NCBI GenBank assembly: GCA_036675265.1
Contig: JAKFFJ010000026.1
Span: 1-55,516 of the forward strand
DNA length: 55,516 nucleotides
Direction of reading: 5' to 3'
From: CAMPJU01 sp036675265
Lineage (GTDB): Bacteria > Pseudomonadota > Gammaproteobacteria > Xanthomonadales > Xanthomonadaceae
The notes beneath the pieces are model-generated. The model did not search any database, was not told the origin of the DNA, and saw only the letters and a program-made list of their open reading frames with translations. Below, in pieces: positions 41,813-50,027 of the stretch; positions within the stretch are counted from its first letter, which is position 1; each line of letters starts with the position of its first letter. Made by a program: the position numbers and the translations under genes.

Positions 41813-43579
41813 TCAGGCGTCCTCGGTGACGCGCAGGACTTCCTCGATGGTGGTGACGCCGGCGAGGGCCTTGGCGATGCCGTCCTCGTACATGGTGCGC
41901 ATGCCGGCGTCGCGCGCGAGCTGCTCGAGCTCGCCCATGCCCGCGTGGCGCATCACGCCGCGGCGCAGTGCGTCGTCCATCACCAGGAATTCCATGATGG
42001 TGGTGCGTCCGAGATAGCCGGTCGGCGCGATGGCCGACGGACGCGGGTGGTACAGGAAGATCTCGCCCTCGGGCTGGAAGCGTCGCAGGGCGAACTTCTC
42101 GATCTCCTCCGGCGTCGCGCGCACCTTCTCGGCGTGCGTGGGTTCCAGCCGCCGCACCAGCCGCTGCGCGAGGATGCCGTTGACGGTGGACGTCATCAGG
42201 TAGTCCTCCACGCCCATGTCGAGCATGCGCGTGATGCCGCCGGCCGCGTTGTTGGTGTGGAGCGTGCTGAGCACGAGATGCCCGGTGAGCGCGGACTGGA
42301 TCGCGATGCGCGCGGTCTCCAGGTCGCGCATCTCGCCGATCATGATGATGTCCGGGTCCTGGCGCACGATGGAGCGCAGCGCGCTGGCGAAGTCGAGCCC
42401 GATCTGCGGCTTGGCCTGGATCTGGTTGATGCCCTCGATCTGGTACTCGACCGGATCCTCGACCGTGATGATCTTGACGTCCGGCGTGTTGAGCTGGCTG
42501 AGCGCGGTGTACAGCGTGGTGGTCTTGCCCGAGCCCGTGGGACCGGTGACCAGCAGGATGCCGTGCGGTTGCTCCAGGACCTTCCGGAACTGCGGCAGGA
42601 ACGCGTCGGTGAAGCCGAGCCGGTGGAAGTCGAACACCACCGTCTCGCGGTCCAGCAGGCGCATCACCACGGACTCGCCGTGCGCGGTCGGGACCGTGCT
42701 CACGCGCAGGTCGAGCTCCTTGCCCTGCACCCGCAGCATGATCCGCCCATCCTGCGGCAGCCGGCGCTCGGCGATGTTGAGCTTGGCCATGATCTTGATG
42801 CGCGAGATGACCGCCGCGGTCAGGTTGGCCGGCGGGCCTTCGCCCTCCTCCAGCACGCCGTCGACGCGGTAGCGCACCTTCAACCGGTTCTCGAACGGCT
42901 CGATGTGGATGTCGGAGGCGCGCAGCTCGACCGCACGCTGGATCAGCAGGTTCACCAGGCGGATGACCGGCGCCTCGGACGCGAGGTCGCGCAGGTGCTC
43001 GACGTCGTCCAGGTCGCCGCCCTCGCCTTCGGTCGTTTCCACGATCGCGCCCATCGCGCTGCGGCCCTGGCCGTGCCAGCGCTCGATGACGTCGTCGATC
43101 TCCGAGCGCAGCGCAACGCTCGGCCGGACCTCGCGCCCGGTCGCCAGGCGCACCGCGTCGAGCGCGTAGGCGTCCTGCGGGTCGGCCACGAGCACGTCGA
43201 TGGCACCGCCCGGGGCGTCGCCCGCTTCGGCGATCGGCACCAGGTGGAACTGCTTCATGAACTTGAGCGTCAACGCCGGGCCCTCCGGCGACAGCTCGGG
43301 CGGGAGCTCCGGCAGGTCCTTGGCGCTGACCAGCGGCAGCTCGAGCACCATGGCGCAGGTTTCGGCGTGGTCGCGTTCGGACACCAGCCCCAGCCGCGCG
43401 AGGAGCCCGAGCAGGCTGCCACCGGTCTCCAGCTGCAGCCGGCGCGCGCGCGCCAGGTCGGCATCCTTCAACCGCCCCTTCGCCACCAGCGCGGCCACGA
43501 TGCGTTCGTCGGGGGTGTCCTCGACGTCGCCCGCGCCCGGCGCCGCGTTCCCTGCCAGTTGGTCCGCGCCCACGTTCAT
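41813..43579 (-). CDS. gspE: Type II secretion ATPase GspE (XpsE-like, lacks zinc cysteines)
   Basis: GspE powers pseudopilus assembly from the cytoplasmic face. The 588-residue protein has an N-terminal GspE-N domain (residues 25-165), then ASDIHIEPFENRLKVRYRVDG, the Walker A GPTGSGKT (346-353), ITVEDPVEYQIEGINQIQ (Asp box), Walker B DPDIIMIGEMRD (409 onward) and the His box TGHLVLSTLHTN. Most GspE proteins carry two CxxC pairs in the C-terminal domain; here residues 475-530 contain no cysteine at all (RRLEPTHAEKVRATP, HPRPSAIAPTGYLGRT), and the only cysteine in the protein is Cys75. It starts 29 bases after the purL stop on the same strand. Confidence 0.95.
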   Translation of the reverse strand: MNVGADQLAGNAAPGAGDVEDTPDERIVAALVAKGRLKDADLARARRLQLETGGSLLGLLARLGLVSERDHAETCAMVLELPLVSAKDLPELPPELSPEGPALTLKFMKQFHLVPIAEAGDAPGGAIDVLVADPQDAYALDAVRLATGREVRPSVALRSEIDDVIERWHGQGRSAMGAIVETTEGEGGDLDDVEHLRDLASEAPVIRLVNLLIQRAVELRASDIHIEPFENRLKVRYRVDGVLEEGEGPPANLTAAVISRIKIMAKLNIAERRLPQDGRIMLRVQGKELDLRVSTVPTAHGESVVMRLLDRETVVFDFHRLGFTDAFLPQFRKVLEQPHGILLVTGPTGSGKTTTLYTALSQLNTPDVKIITVEDPVEYQIEGINQIQAKPQIGLDFASALRSIVRQDPDIIMIGEMRDLETARIAIQSALTGHLVLSTLHTNNAAGGITRMLDMGVEDYLMTSTVNGILAQRLVRRLEPTHAEKVRATPEEIEKFALRRFQPEGEIFLYHPRPSAIAPTGYLGRTTIMEFLVMDDALRRGVMRHAGMGELEQLARDAGMRTMYEDGIAKALAGVTTIEEVLRVTEDA

Positions 43580-43608
43580 CGCGCGACTCTAGCAGGGGTC
43601 ACGGTCAC

Positions 43609-46600
43609 TCAGCCGGCCCACGCACGCGCGTTCCTGAACATGCGCATCCACGGCCCGTCGTCGGGCCAGTCGTCCGGCGCCCAGCTGAAGTTGGCGGTCC
43701 GCAGGGTGCGTTCCGGGTGCGGCATCAGGATGGTCGCGCGGCCGTCGTCGCTGCACAGGCCGGCGATCGCGTTGGTCGATCCGTTCGGGTCGTCCGGGTA
43801 GGACGCGGCCGGCGAGCCGTCGCCGGCGACGTATCGCAGCGGCACGCACGCGGCATCGCGATTCGCCTCGCTGTCGAAGGCCGCCCGGCCCTCGCCGTGC
43901 GCGACCGCGACCGGGATGCGCGACCCCTGCATGCCGGCGAAGAACAGCGACGGCGAGTCCAGGACCTCCAGCAGGCCGAGCCGCGCCTCGAACTGCTCGC
44001 TGCGGTTGCGCAGGAAGCGCGGCCAGTGCGCGGCCCCCGGGATGATGTCGCGCAGTTGCGCCATCATCTGGCAACCGTTGCACACGCCCAGCGAGAACGC
44101 GTCGCCGCGCGCGAAGAACGCTTCGAACATGTCGCGCAGCGCGGGCCGCTCCAGGATCGAGGTCGCCCAGCCGCGTCCCGCACCGAGCACGTCGCCGTAC
44201 GAGAAGCCGCCGCAGGCGACGAGCCCGCGCAGGTCGTCGAGCGTCGCGCGACCGGCCACGAGGTCGCTCATGTGGATGTCGATCGCCTCGAAGCCGGCGC
44301 GGTCGAACGCCGCGGCCATTTCCACCTGGCCGTTGACGCCCTGCTCGCGCAGGATCGCGATGCGCGGCCGCGCGCCCTTGTTGATGAGGGGCGCCGCGAC
44401 ATCGTCCGCCGGATCGAACGACAGCACCGGTTGCAGCCCGGGTGCGTCGAAGCGACGGACGGCCGCGCGCTCCTGGTCGGCCGACTCGGGGTTGTCGCGC
44501 AAGCGCTGCATCGCATGGGTGACCGACCACCATGCGTCGAACAGTTCGTCCCAGCGCCACTCGGCCAGCACGTTGTCCTCGTCGACCACGCGCACCACCG
44601 GCGCCGGCGTCGGCCGCGCAATCCGCTGCGCGCAGTCGATCAGCCCGTGCCGCGCCACCAGGTCGGCGAACGCCGCGCGGTCGGCGGTGGCGATCTGCAC
44701 CACCGCGCCGAGCTCCTCGTTGAACAGCGTGCGATACGGATTCTCGCCCCAGGCGTCCATGGTGATGTCCAGCCCGACGTGCGCGCAGAAGGCCATCTCG
44801 CACAGTGCGGCGAAGGCGCCGCCGTCGGACCGGTCGTGGTAGGCGAGCAGCAGCCCGGACGCGCGCGCGTCGCGCATCAGGTCGAACAGCGCACGCAACC
44901 GGCGCGGTTCGTCCAGGTCCGGGACGTCGCCCGCGAAGGCCGGCAGCGCGCTGCCACCCGCCCGGGCGGCGACGCTCCAGTCCGGATGCACCTGCGCCAG
45001 GATCGAGCCGCCCAGCCGCTGGCGTCCCGCGCCCAGGCCGATCAGCCAGAGTTCCGTGTCCGGGTCGCGCGACAGCAGCGGGGTGAGCTGCGCGCGCACG
45101 TCCGCCACCGGCGCGAACGCCGTGACGACGAGCGACACGGGCGACACCGACTTGCCGTCGGGCCACTGCGCCTGCATCGACAGCGAGTCCTTGCCGACCG
45201 GGATCGACAGGTCCAGCGACGGGCACAGCGCCAGGCCCACGGCCGCCACCGCGTCGTACAGCCGCGCGTCCTCGCCGGGATGCCCGGCGGCCGCCATCCA
45301 GTTGGCCGAGAGCTTCACGCGCTCCAGCGCGTCGACCGGCGCGGCGCACAGGTTGGTGATCGCCTCGCCCACCGCCATGCGCGCTGCCGCGGCGGGATCG
45401 AGCAGCGCCAGCGGCGTGCGCTCGCCGATCGCCATCGCCTCGCCCGCGTTGCCCTCGAAGCCCGACAGCGTGATCGCGCAGTCGGCCACGGGGAGCTGCC
45501 ACGGGCCGACCATCTGGTCGCGCGCGGTCAGGCCGCCGACCGTGCGATCGCCGATGGTCACCAGGAAGGATTTCGACGCCACGGTCGGATGCGCGAGCAC
45601 GCGCAAGCCGGCCTCGTGCAGGTCCAGCGCGGGGGTCTGCAGGTCGATCTCCACGCCGGCGAGTTCCGGCCATGGCGCCGGGCCGGGGCGGCGGGTGTCG
45701 CGGTGCATCTTCGGCGCCTTGCCGAAGAGCACGTCCATGGGGAGGTCGATGGGCCAGGCGTCGCCGCGCCCCAGCGCATCGACCGTCGCGCCATGCCCGA
45801 CGACCAGGCGTTCCTCCACGGTCGCCGTGCCGACGACGGCAAACGGACAGCGTTCACGCTGGCACAGCGCCGCGAACTCGGCGACGCGCGCCTGTTGCAC
45901 GCCGAGCACGTAGCGCTCCTGCGACTCGTTGCACCACAGTTGCAGCGGCGACAGCGACGGGTCGTCGCTCGGCACCCGGTCCAGGTCGATGACGCCACCG
46001 ACGCCCGAATCGTGCAGCAGTTCCGGGATCGCGTTGGACAACCCGCCCGCGCCGACGTCGTGGATCGACAGGATCGGGTTGTCCCCCGCGAGCGCGACAC
46101 AGCGGTCGATCACTTCCTGGCAGCGGCGCTCCATCTCGGGGTTGTCGCGCTGCACGCTGGCGAAGTCGAGATCCGCGGCGCTCTCGCCCGAGGCGACCGA
46201 ACTCGCCGCGCCACCGCCCAGGCCGATGAGCATCGCCGGCCCGCCGAGCACGATCACCGCGTCGCCGGGCGACAGCCTGAGCTTGGCGACCATCGGGCGG
46301 TCCATCGCGCCCAGGCCGCCGGCAAGCATGATCGGCTTGTCGTAGGCGCGATCGAGGTCGCCGCCTTCCGCCAGCTCGAAGCTGCGGAAATAACCGGTGA
46401 GGTTCGGCCGGCCGAACTCGTTGTTGAACGCGGCCGCGCCCAGCGGACCGTCGAGCATGATCTCCAGCGCCGGCGCCATCCGCGGGTTCAACGCGCGCGC
46501 GCGTTCCCACGATTGCGGCAGCGTGGGGATGCGCAGGTGCGAGACGGTGAAGCCGCACAGGCCCGCCTTCGGCCGCCCGCCGCGCCCCGTGGCGCCCTCG

Positions 46601-47535
46601 TCGCGGATTTCGCCGCCCGCGCCCGTGGACGCACCGGGAAACGGCGCGATGGCGGTCGGATGGTTGTGGGTCTCGACCTTGATGCAGAAGGCACTGTCGG
46701 CGACGGGCTCGGCCCGGTAGGCGTGCGATACCGGATCCGGCCGGAAGCGGCGCGTGGGATATCCCTCCACCACGGCTGCGTTGTCGCTGTACGCCGACAG
46801 CGTGTGTTCCGGCGTCCGGGCGTGGGTGTTGCGGATCATGCCGAACAGCGTCGCCGGCTGCGGGCGGCCGTCGATCGTCCAGGTCGCGTTGAAGATCTTG
46901 TGCCGGCAATGCTCCGAGTTCGCCTGCGCGAACATCATCAGTTCGACGTCGGAGGGATCGCGCCCGAGTTCCGCGTACCGTGCCCGCAGGTACGCGATCT
47001 CGTCGTCGGCCAGGGCCAGGCCCAGCCGACGGTTCGCCTGCTCCAGCTCGCCCGGCGCAATCCGCTCGACCGCCCCGCGCGCAGGCGTGGCGAACAGCGC
47101 CGCCGCCGCGGCCGGGTCGTCCAGCAGCGACTGGGTCATCGGGTCGTGCAGCAGGCGCGCGAGCGCGGCGGCCGCGCCGGCGTCATCCGCCGGCCAGCCG
47201 GCGATGTCGAGCCGGGTACCGCGCTCCACGCGCCGCACCGGCAGGCCCGCACCGTGCAGCAGTTCCGTGGCCTTGCTGGCCCAGGGCGAGAGGGTGCCGA
47301 GCCGCGGCACGACATGGCGCGTCGTCGCGCCCGGTTCGCAGGGCCGGCGGTCGCCGCTTGCCTGCAGGATCCGCCCGAGGGTGGCGAGGTCGGGCGCTGC
47401 CCCCGGATCCGGCTGCACCCAGTAGGTGAACCAGGCGCCGACGATGCGGGCTTGCGGGGCGGTCGCGCGGAGGCGGGTTTCCAGCCGCTCGAGGCGGAAC
47501 GGCGACAGGGCCGGGAGGCCCTCGAGGACGATCAT
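43609..47535 (-). CDS. purL: Phosphoribosylformylglycinamidine synthase PurL (large type)
   Basis: PurL converts FGAR, glutamine and ATP to FGAM in purine synthesis. The 1308-residue single-chain form (E. coli 1295) has a PurS-like N-terminus, the linker FAQANSEHCRHKIFNA, two AIR-synthase-like halves (KVETHNHPTAIAPFPGASTGAGGEIRDEGATGRGG; SIHDVGAGGLSNAIPELLHDSG), and a C-terminal class I glutaminase (RIAILREQGVNGQVEMAAAF; catalytic Cys in SLGVCNGCQMMAQL; His-Glu in LMPHPERT). All catalytic motifs are intact. A TAGAAT -10 sits in a hairpin loop upstream. The gene precedes gspE on the same strand. Confidence 0.98.
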   Translation of the reverse strand: MIVLEGLPALSPFRLERLETRLRATAPQARIVGAWFTYWVQPDPGAAPDLATLGRILQASGDRRPCEPGATTRHVVPRLGTLSPWASKATELLHGAGLPVRRVERGTRLDIAGWPADDAGAAAALARLLHDPMTQSLLDDPAAAAALFATPARGAVERIAPGELEQANRRLGLALADDEIAYLRARYAELGRDPSDVELMMFAQANSEHCRHKIFNATWTIDGRPQPATLFGMIRNTHARTPEHTLSAYSDNAAVVEGYPTRRFRPDPVSHAYRAEPVADSAFCIKVETHNHPTAIAPFPGASTGAGGEIRDEGATGRGGRPKAGLCGFTVSHLRIPTLPQSWERARALNPRMAPALEIMLDGPLGAAAFNNEFGRPNLTGYFRSFELAEGGDLDRAYDKPIMLAGGLGAMDRPMVAKLRLSPGDAVIVLGGPAMLIGLGGGAASSVASGESAADLDFASVQRDNPEMERRCQEVIDRCVALAGDNPILSIHDVGAGGLSNAIPELLHDSGVGGVIDLDRVPSDDPSLSPLQLWCNESQERYVLGVQQARVAEFAALCQRERCPFAVVGTATVEERLVVGHGATVDALGRGDAWPIDLPMDVLFGKAPKMHRDTRRPGPAPWPELAGVEIDLQTPALDLHEAGLRVLAHPTVASKSFLVTIGDRTVGGLTARDQMVGPWQLPVADCAITLSGFEGNAGEAMAIGERTPLALLDPAAAARMAVGEAITNLCAAPVDALERVKLSANWMAAAGHPGEDARLYDAVAAVGLALCPSLDLSIPVGKDSLSMQAQWPDGKSVSPVSLVVTAFAPVADVRAQLTPLLSRDPDTELWLIGLGAGRQRLGGSILAQVHPDWSVAARAGGSALPAFAGDVPDLDEPRRLRALFDLMRDARASGLLLAYHDRSDGGAFAALCEMAFCAHVGLDITMDAWGENPYRTLFNEELGAVVQIATADRAAFADLVARHGLIDCAQRIARPTPAPVVRVVDEDNVLAEWRWDELFDAWWSVTHAMQRLRDNPESADQERAAVRRFDAPGLQPVLSFDPADDVAAPLINKGARPRIAILREQGVNGQVEMAAAFDRAGFEAIDIHMSDLVAGRATLDDLRGLVACGGFSYGDVLGAGRGWATSILERPALRDMFEAFFARGDAFSLGVCNGCQMMAQLRDIIPGAAHWPRFLRNRSEQFEARLGLLEVLDSPSLFFAGMQGSRIPVAVAHGEGRAAFDSEANRDAACVPLRYVAGDGSPAASYPDDPNGSTNAIAGLCSDDGRATILMPHPERTLRTANFSWAPDDWPDDGPWMRMFRNARAWAG

Positions 47536-47562
47536 GTCCGACGCAAACCGTTGGCGAGCAAG

Positions 47563-47590
47563 GGGCCGCCCATTCTACCGGAGGCGGCCC
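47563..47590 (-). promoter_or_regulatory. Hairpin enclosing a TAGAAT -10 element upstream of purL
   Basis: An 8-bp perfect stem GGGCCGCC (47563-47570) / GGCGGCCC (47583-47590) encloses 12 bases that contain TAGAAT (47572-47577, minus strand). That hexamer would start purL transcription near 47565 and give a 30-base leader. The inverted repeat straddling a -10 is a plausible operator; it could instead be the end of the dsbC transcript, but no T run follows. No recognised PurR box is visible. Confidence 0.4.
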
Positions 47591-47608
47591 GGCCGACGGC
47601 GACCGGGG

Positions 47609-48493
47609 TCAGGGGCTGCCGCTGGCACCCGGAGCGGGTGCGGCCGCCGGAGCGGGCTCCGCCGGCACAGGCCCGGCCGCCAGTGCGTCGAGCATTTCGC
47701 GCAGGCGCTGCGGCGGGACGTAGCCGCCCAGCTGGCTGCCGTCGGGGGCGACGATCATCGGGGTGCCCGTCAGGCCCAGCCGCTGGCCCAGCGCGTACTG
47801 CATCGCGACCGGGCTGGTGCACGTGCCGCGGATCTCGCCGCCGCCCTTGGCCTTGGTGAGCGCGGCACGGGGATCCTCGGCGCACCAGACGGCGACCATC
47901 TCGTCGAAGTTCTCGCTGCCCGGGCCCATGCGCGGGAACGCGAGGTACTCGATCGCGATGCCCTGCTGGTTGTATGCATCGATCTCGCCATGGAGCTTGC
48001 GGCAGTAGCCGCAGTCCACGTCGGTGAACACCGACACGGTGTACTTCGGGGCCTCGGGCGCGAACACGATGCGGTCCCTGGCCGGTACCGTCGCCAGCAG
48101 CTCGCGGCGCAGGTCGGACATGGCGACTTCGTTGAGGTCCTTGCGCTGGGCGACGTCCAGCAACGTGCCCTGCAGCAGGTACTTGCCGTCGTCGCTCACG
48201 TAGACCACCTGGCCGCCGACGATGACCTGGCGGAAGCCCGCGATGGGCGCGGCCCCGATGCGGTCGACGCGCAACTGGGGGGCGATCGCGCGGATCGCTT
48301 CGCGGGCGCGCGCTTCCGGCGAGCCGGCCGGATAGTCGGATGGTTCATCCACGGCGGCAGTCGCCTTTTCCGCGTCTCCTCCGGACGGTGCCGGCGCCTG
48401 TGCGCAGGCCGTGAGGCTGGCCGCGGCCAGCGCCAGGCACAGGGCGGAAGGCGCCAGGCGGCGCAGGCGCGACTCCGGGAACGTGGGCTTCAT
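47609..48493 (-). CDS. dsbC: Thiol:disulfide interchange protein DsbC, with lipoprotein-type signal
   Basis: DsbC is the periplasmic disulfide isomerase kept reduced by DsbD. The 294-residue precursor has a signal ending in LTAC (Cys30), a lipobox, so this form may be membrane-anchored. Next come a dimerisation domain (AIAPQLRVDRIGAAPIAGFRQVIVGGQVVYVSDDGKYLLQGTLLDV) and a thioredoxin domain with CGYC (161-164) and the cis-Pro segment LTGTPMIVAPDG. Two further cysteines (AVWCAED, IRGTCTS) fit the structural disulfide. The C-terminal 25 residues are Ala/Pro-rich. The ATG at 48493 is chosen; one four codons upstream is possible. xerD-dsbC adjacency is conserved in gammaproteobacteria. Confidence 0.92.
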   Translation of the reverse strand: MKPTFPESRLRRLAPSALCLALAAASLTACAQAPAPSGGDAEKATAAVDEPSDYPAGSPEARAREAIRAIAPQLRVDRIGAAPIAGFRQVIVGGQVVYVSDDGKYLLQGTLLDVAQRKDLNEVAMSDLRRELLATVPARDRIVFAPEAPKYTVSVFTDVDCGYCRKLHGEIDAYNQQGIAIEYLAFPRMGPGSENFDEMVAVWCAEDPRAALTKAKGGGEIRGTCTSPVAMQYALGQRLGLTGTPMIVAPDGSQLGGYVPPQRLREMLDALAAGPVPAEPAPAAAPAPGASGSP

Positions 48494-48631
48494 GCAGGCA
48501 TCCATCGGGGAGGGTGCGGATCGGACCGCGACGCGCGCGGGAGGTTCCACTGGATTGTCGCATGCACGCCCTGTGTTCCCTGCCCACGCCCGCACGCGGA
48601 TACCACGGCACGGGCCTGGCAATCCTTCTGT

Positions 48632-49603
48632 TCAGCCCCGGGGATGGTGCCGCGCGTGCAGCCGCTGCAGGTGCTCGCGGGCGACGAGCGTGTACACCTG
48701 GGTCGTGGACAGCGAACTGTGGCCGAGCAGCAGCTGCAGCGCGCGCAGGTCCGCGCCGTGGTTCAGCAGGTGCGTCGCGAAGCTGTGGCGCAGGCCGTGC
48801 GGACTGATCCGCGCCGGGTCGATGCCCGCCGCCGCCGCGTGGCGCTTGACCAGCGCCCAGAACTGCTGGCGCGACATCGCCGCGCGGCGGTCGCCGAGGA
48901 ACAGCGGCACCTCGCCCCGCGCGTCCACCGAAAGCGGCGAACCGCCAGCGAGCGCCGGCCGTGCCTCGTCCAGGTAGCGCTGCAGCCAGTGCTGTGCCTC
49001 CTCGCCCATCGGCACCAGCCGGGTCTTGCCCCCCTTTCCGGTGACGCGAAGGACCCCCTGGCGCAGGTTCACGCCGTTGGCCGGGAGCTCGACCAGCTCG
49101 CTCACCCGTAACCCGCAGGCGTACATCAGCTCGAGCATGGCGCGGTCGCGCAGGCCCGCGGGTGTCGTCGCGTCAGGCGCGGCGAGCAACGCCTCCACCT
49201 GCGCCTCGGACAGGGCCTTCGGCAGCGAGCGCGGAAGCTTCGGCGGGTCCAGCAGCGCGGTGGGATCGTCGCTGCGCGTGCCCCTGCGCAGCAGCCAGGC
49301 ATGGAAGGTGCGCAACGCGGTGAGCAGCCGCGCGTTGCTGCGCGCGGAATAGCCCTCGCGCGTGCGCATGGCCAGGTAATCGAACAGTGTCGCGCGATCG
49401 GCGCCGGCAATCCCGCCGCCCCGCCCGCCACGCCATCGCGCGAACCCGGAAAGGTCGGCGCGGTAGCCTTCCAGCGTGCGGCGCGCCAGTCCCTGCTCGG
49501 CCCAGGCCGCATCGGAGAATTCGTCGATGAGCGCGGCGTCCGCATCCGACAGCGGCGGCTGGCGCATCGCAAGGCGTCGGCGGTCGGCTGGCGTGCCCGG
49601 CAT
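48632..49603 (-). CDS. xerD: Tyrosine recombinase XerD
   Basis: XerD with XerC resolves chromosome dimers at dif under FtsK control. The 323-residue protein has an N-terminal SAM-like DNA-binding domain (residues 20-107) and a catalytic domain with Arg166 (YACGLRVSEL), Lys190 (VTGKGGKTR), His269 and Arg272 (SPHGLRHSFATHLL), His295 (LLGHSSLSTTQVYT) and nucleophile Tyr304. Synteny with dsbC supports XerD over XerC. The start may be the ATG at 49603 or the one twelve codons later (49567), which is nearer to the usual N-terminus and would leave more room for a promoter. The 138-base gap to dsbC holds no gene. Confidence 0.94.
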   Translation of the reverse strand: MPGTPADRRRLAMRQPPLSDADAALIDEFSDAAWAEQGLARRTLEGYRADLSGFARWRGGRGGGIAGADRATLFDYLAMRTREGYSARSNARLLTALRTFHAWLLRRGTRSDDPTALLDPPKLPRSLPKALSEAQVEALLAAPDATTPAGLRDRAMLELMYACGLRVSELVELPANGVNLRQGVLRVTGKGGKTRLVPMGEEAQHWLQRYLDEARPALAGGSPLSVDARGEVPLFLGDRRAAMSRQQFWALVKRHAAAAGIDPARISPHGLRHSFATHLLNHGADLRALQLLLGHSSLSTTQVYTLVAREHLQRLHARHHPRG

Positions 49604-49625
49604 GGCGCGAGTGTAGGCTCATCGC

Positions 49626-50027
49626 ATGAATCTCATCGGCTGGCGCCTGCTCGCCCTGCTCTATGACCTGTTCCCGGCCGCGGGCCTGTGGTTCGTCGTC
49701 GCCGCCGTGTTCGTGGCGCTGCATGGCGACGCCGTGACCGGCGGCGTGCTCGGCCTGGTGGAGTTCGCCGCGCTGTGGTCGGTCACCGGCGCCTACGCCG
49801 TTGCCAGCTGGCGGCGCGGCGGGCAGACGCTCGGCATGCGGCCATGGCGGCTGCACGTCACTGGCGTGGACGGCGAACCGCCGACGGTGCGCGCGTTGCT
49901 GGCGCGCTACCTCGTCGGGAACCTGTCGCTGCTGCTCGCCGGGCTGGGGTTCTGGTGGGCGTGGATCGATCGCGACGGGCTGACATGGCACGACCGCGCG
50001 AGCGGTACCCGGATGACCCGTCGCTAG
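49626..50027 (+). CDS. RDD family membrane protein
   Basis: A 133-residue inner-membrane protein with three hydrophobic segments (roughly residues 13-33, 38-60 and 94-112) and the RDD-family pattern: GWRLLALLYDLFPAAGLWF at the start (the Arg and Asp of the name), GQTLGMRPWRLHVTGVDGEPPTVRALLARYLVGN in the loop, and WIDRDGLTWHDRASGTRMTRR at the end. Function is unknown; some RDD proteins act in ion homeostasis. A -10-like TAGGCT at 49614-49619 ends 6 bases before the ATG, so the mRNA may be leaderless. The stop shares CTAG with the convergent lptG stop. Confidence 0.85.
   Translation: MNLIGWRLLALLYDLFPAAGLWFVVAAVFVALHGDAVTGGVLGLVEFAALWSVTGAYAVASWRRGGQTLGMRPWRLHVTGVDGEPPTVRALLARYLVGNLSLLLAGLGFWWAWIDRDGLTWHDRASGTRMTRR

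Noticed and set aside
43717..47859. A 1380-codon open frame on the plus strand opposite purL
   Set aside because: It mirrors purL codons in a GC-rich genome where antisense frames lack stops; the translation is Arg/His/Gln/Ala-rich without domains, whereas purL on the other strand has full catalytic motifs.
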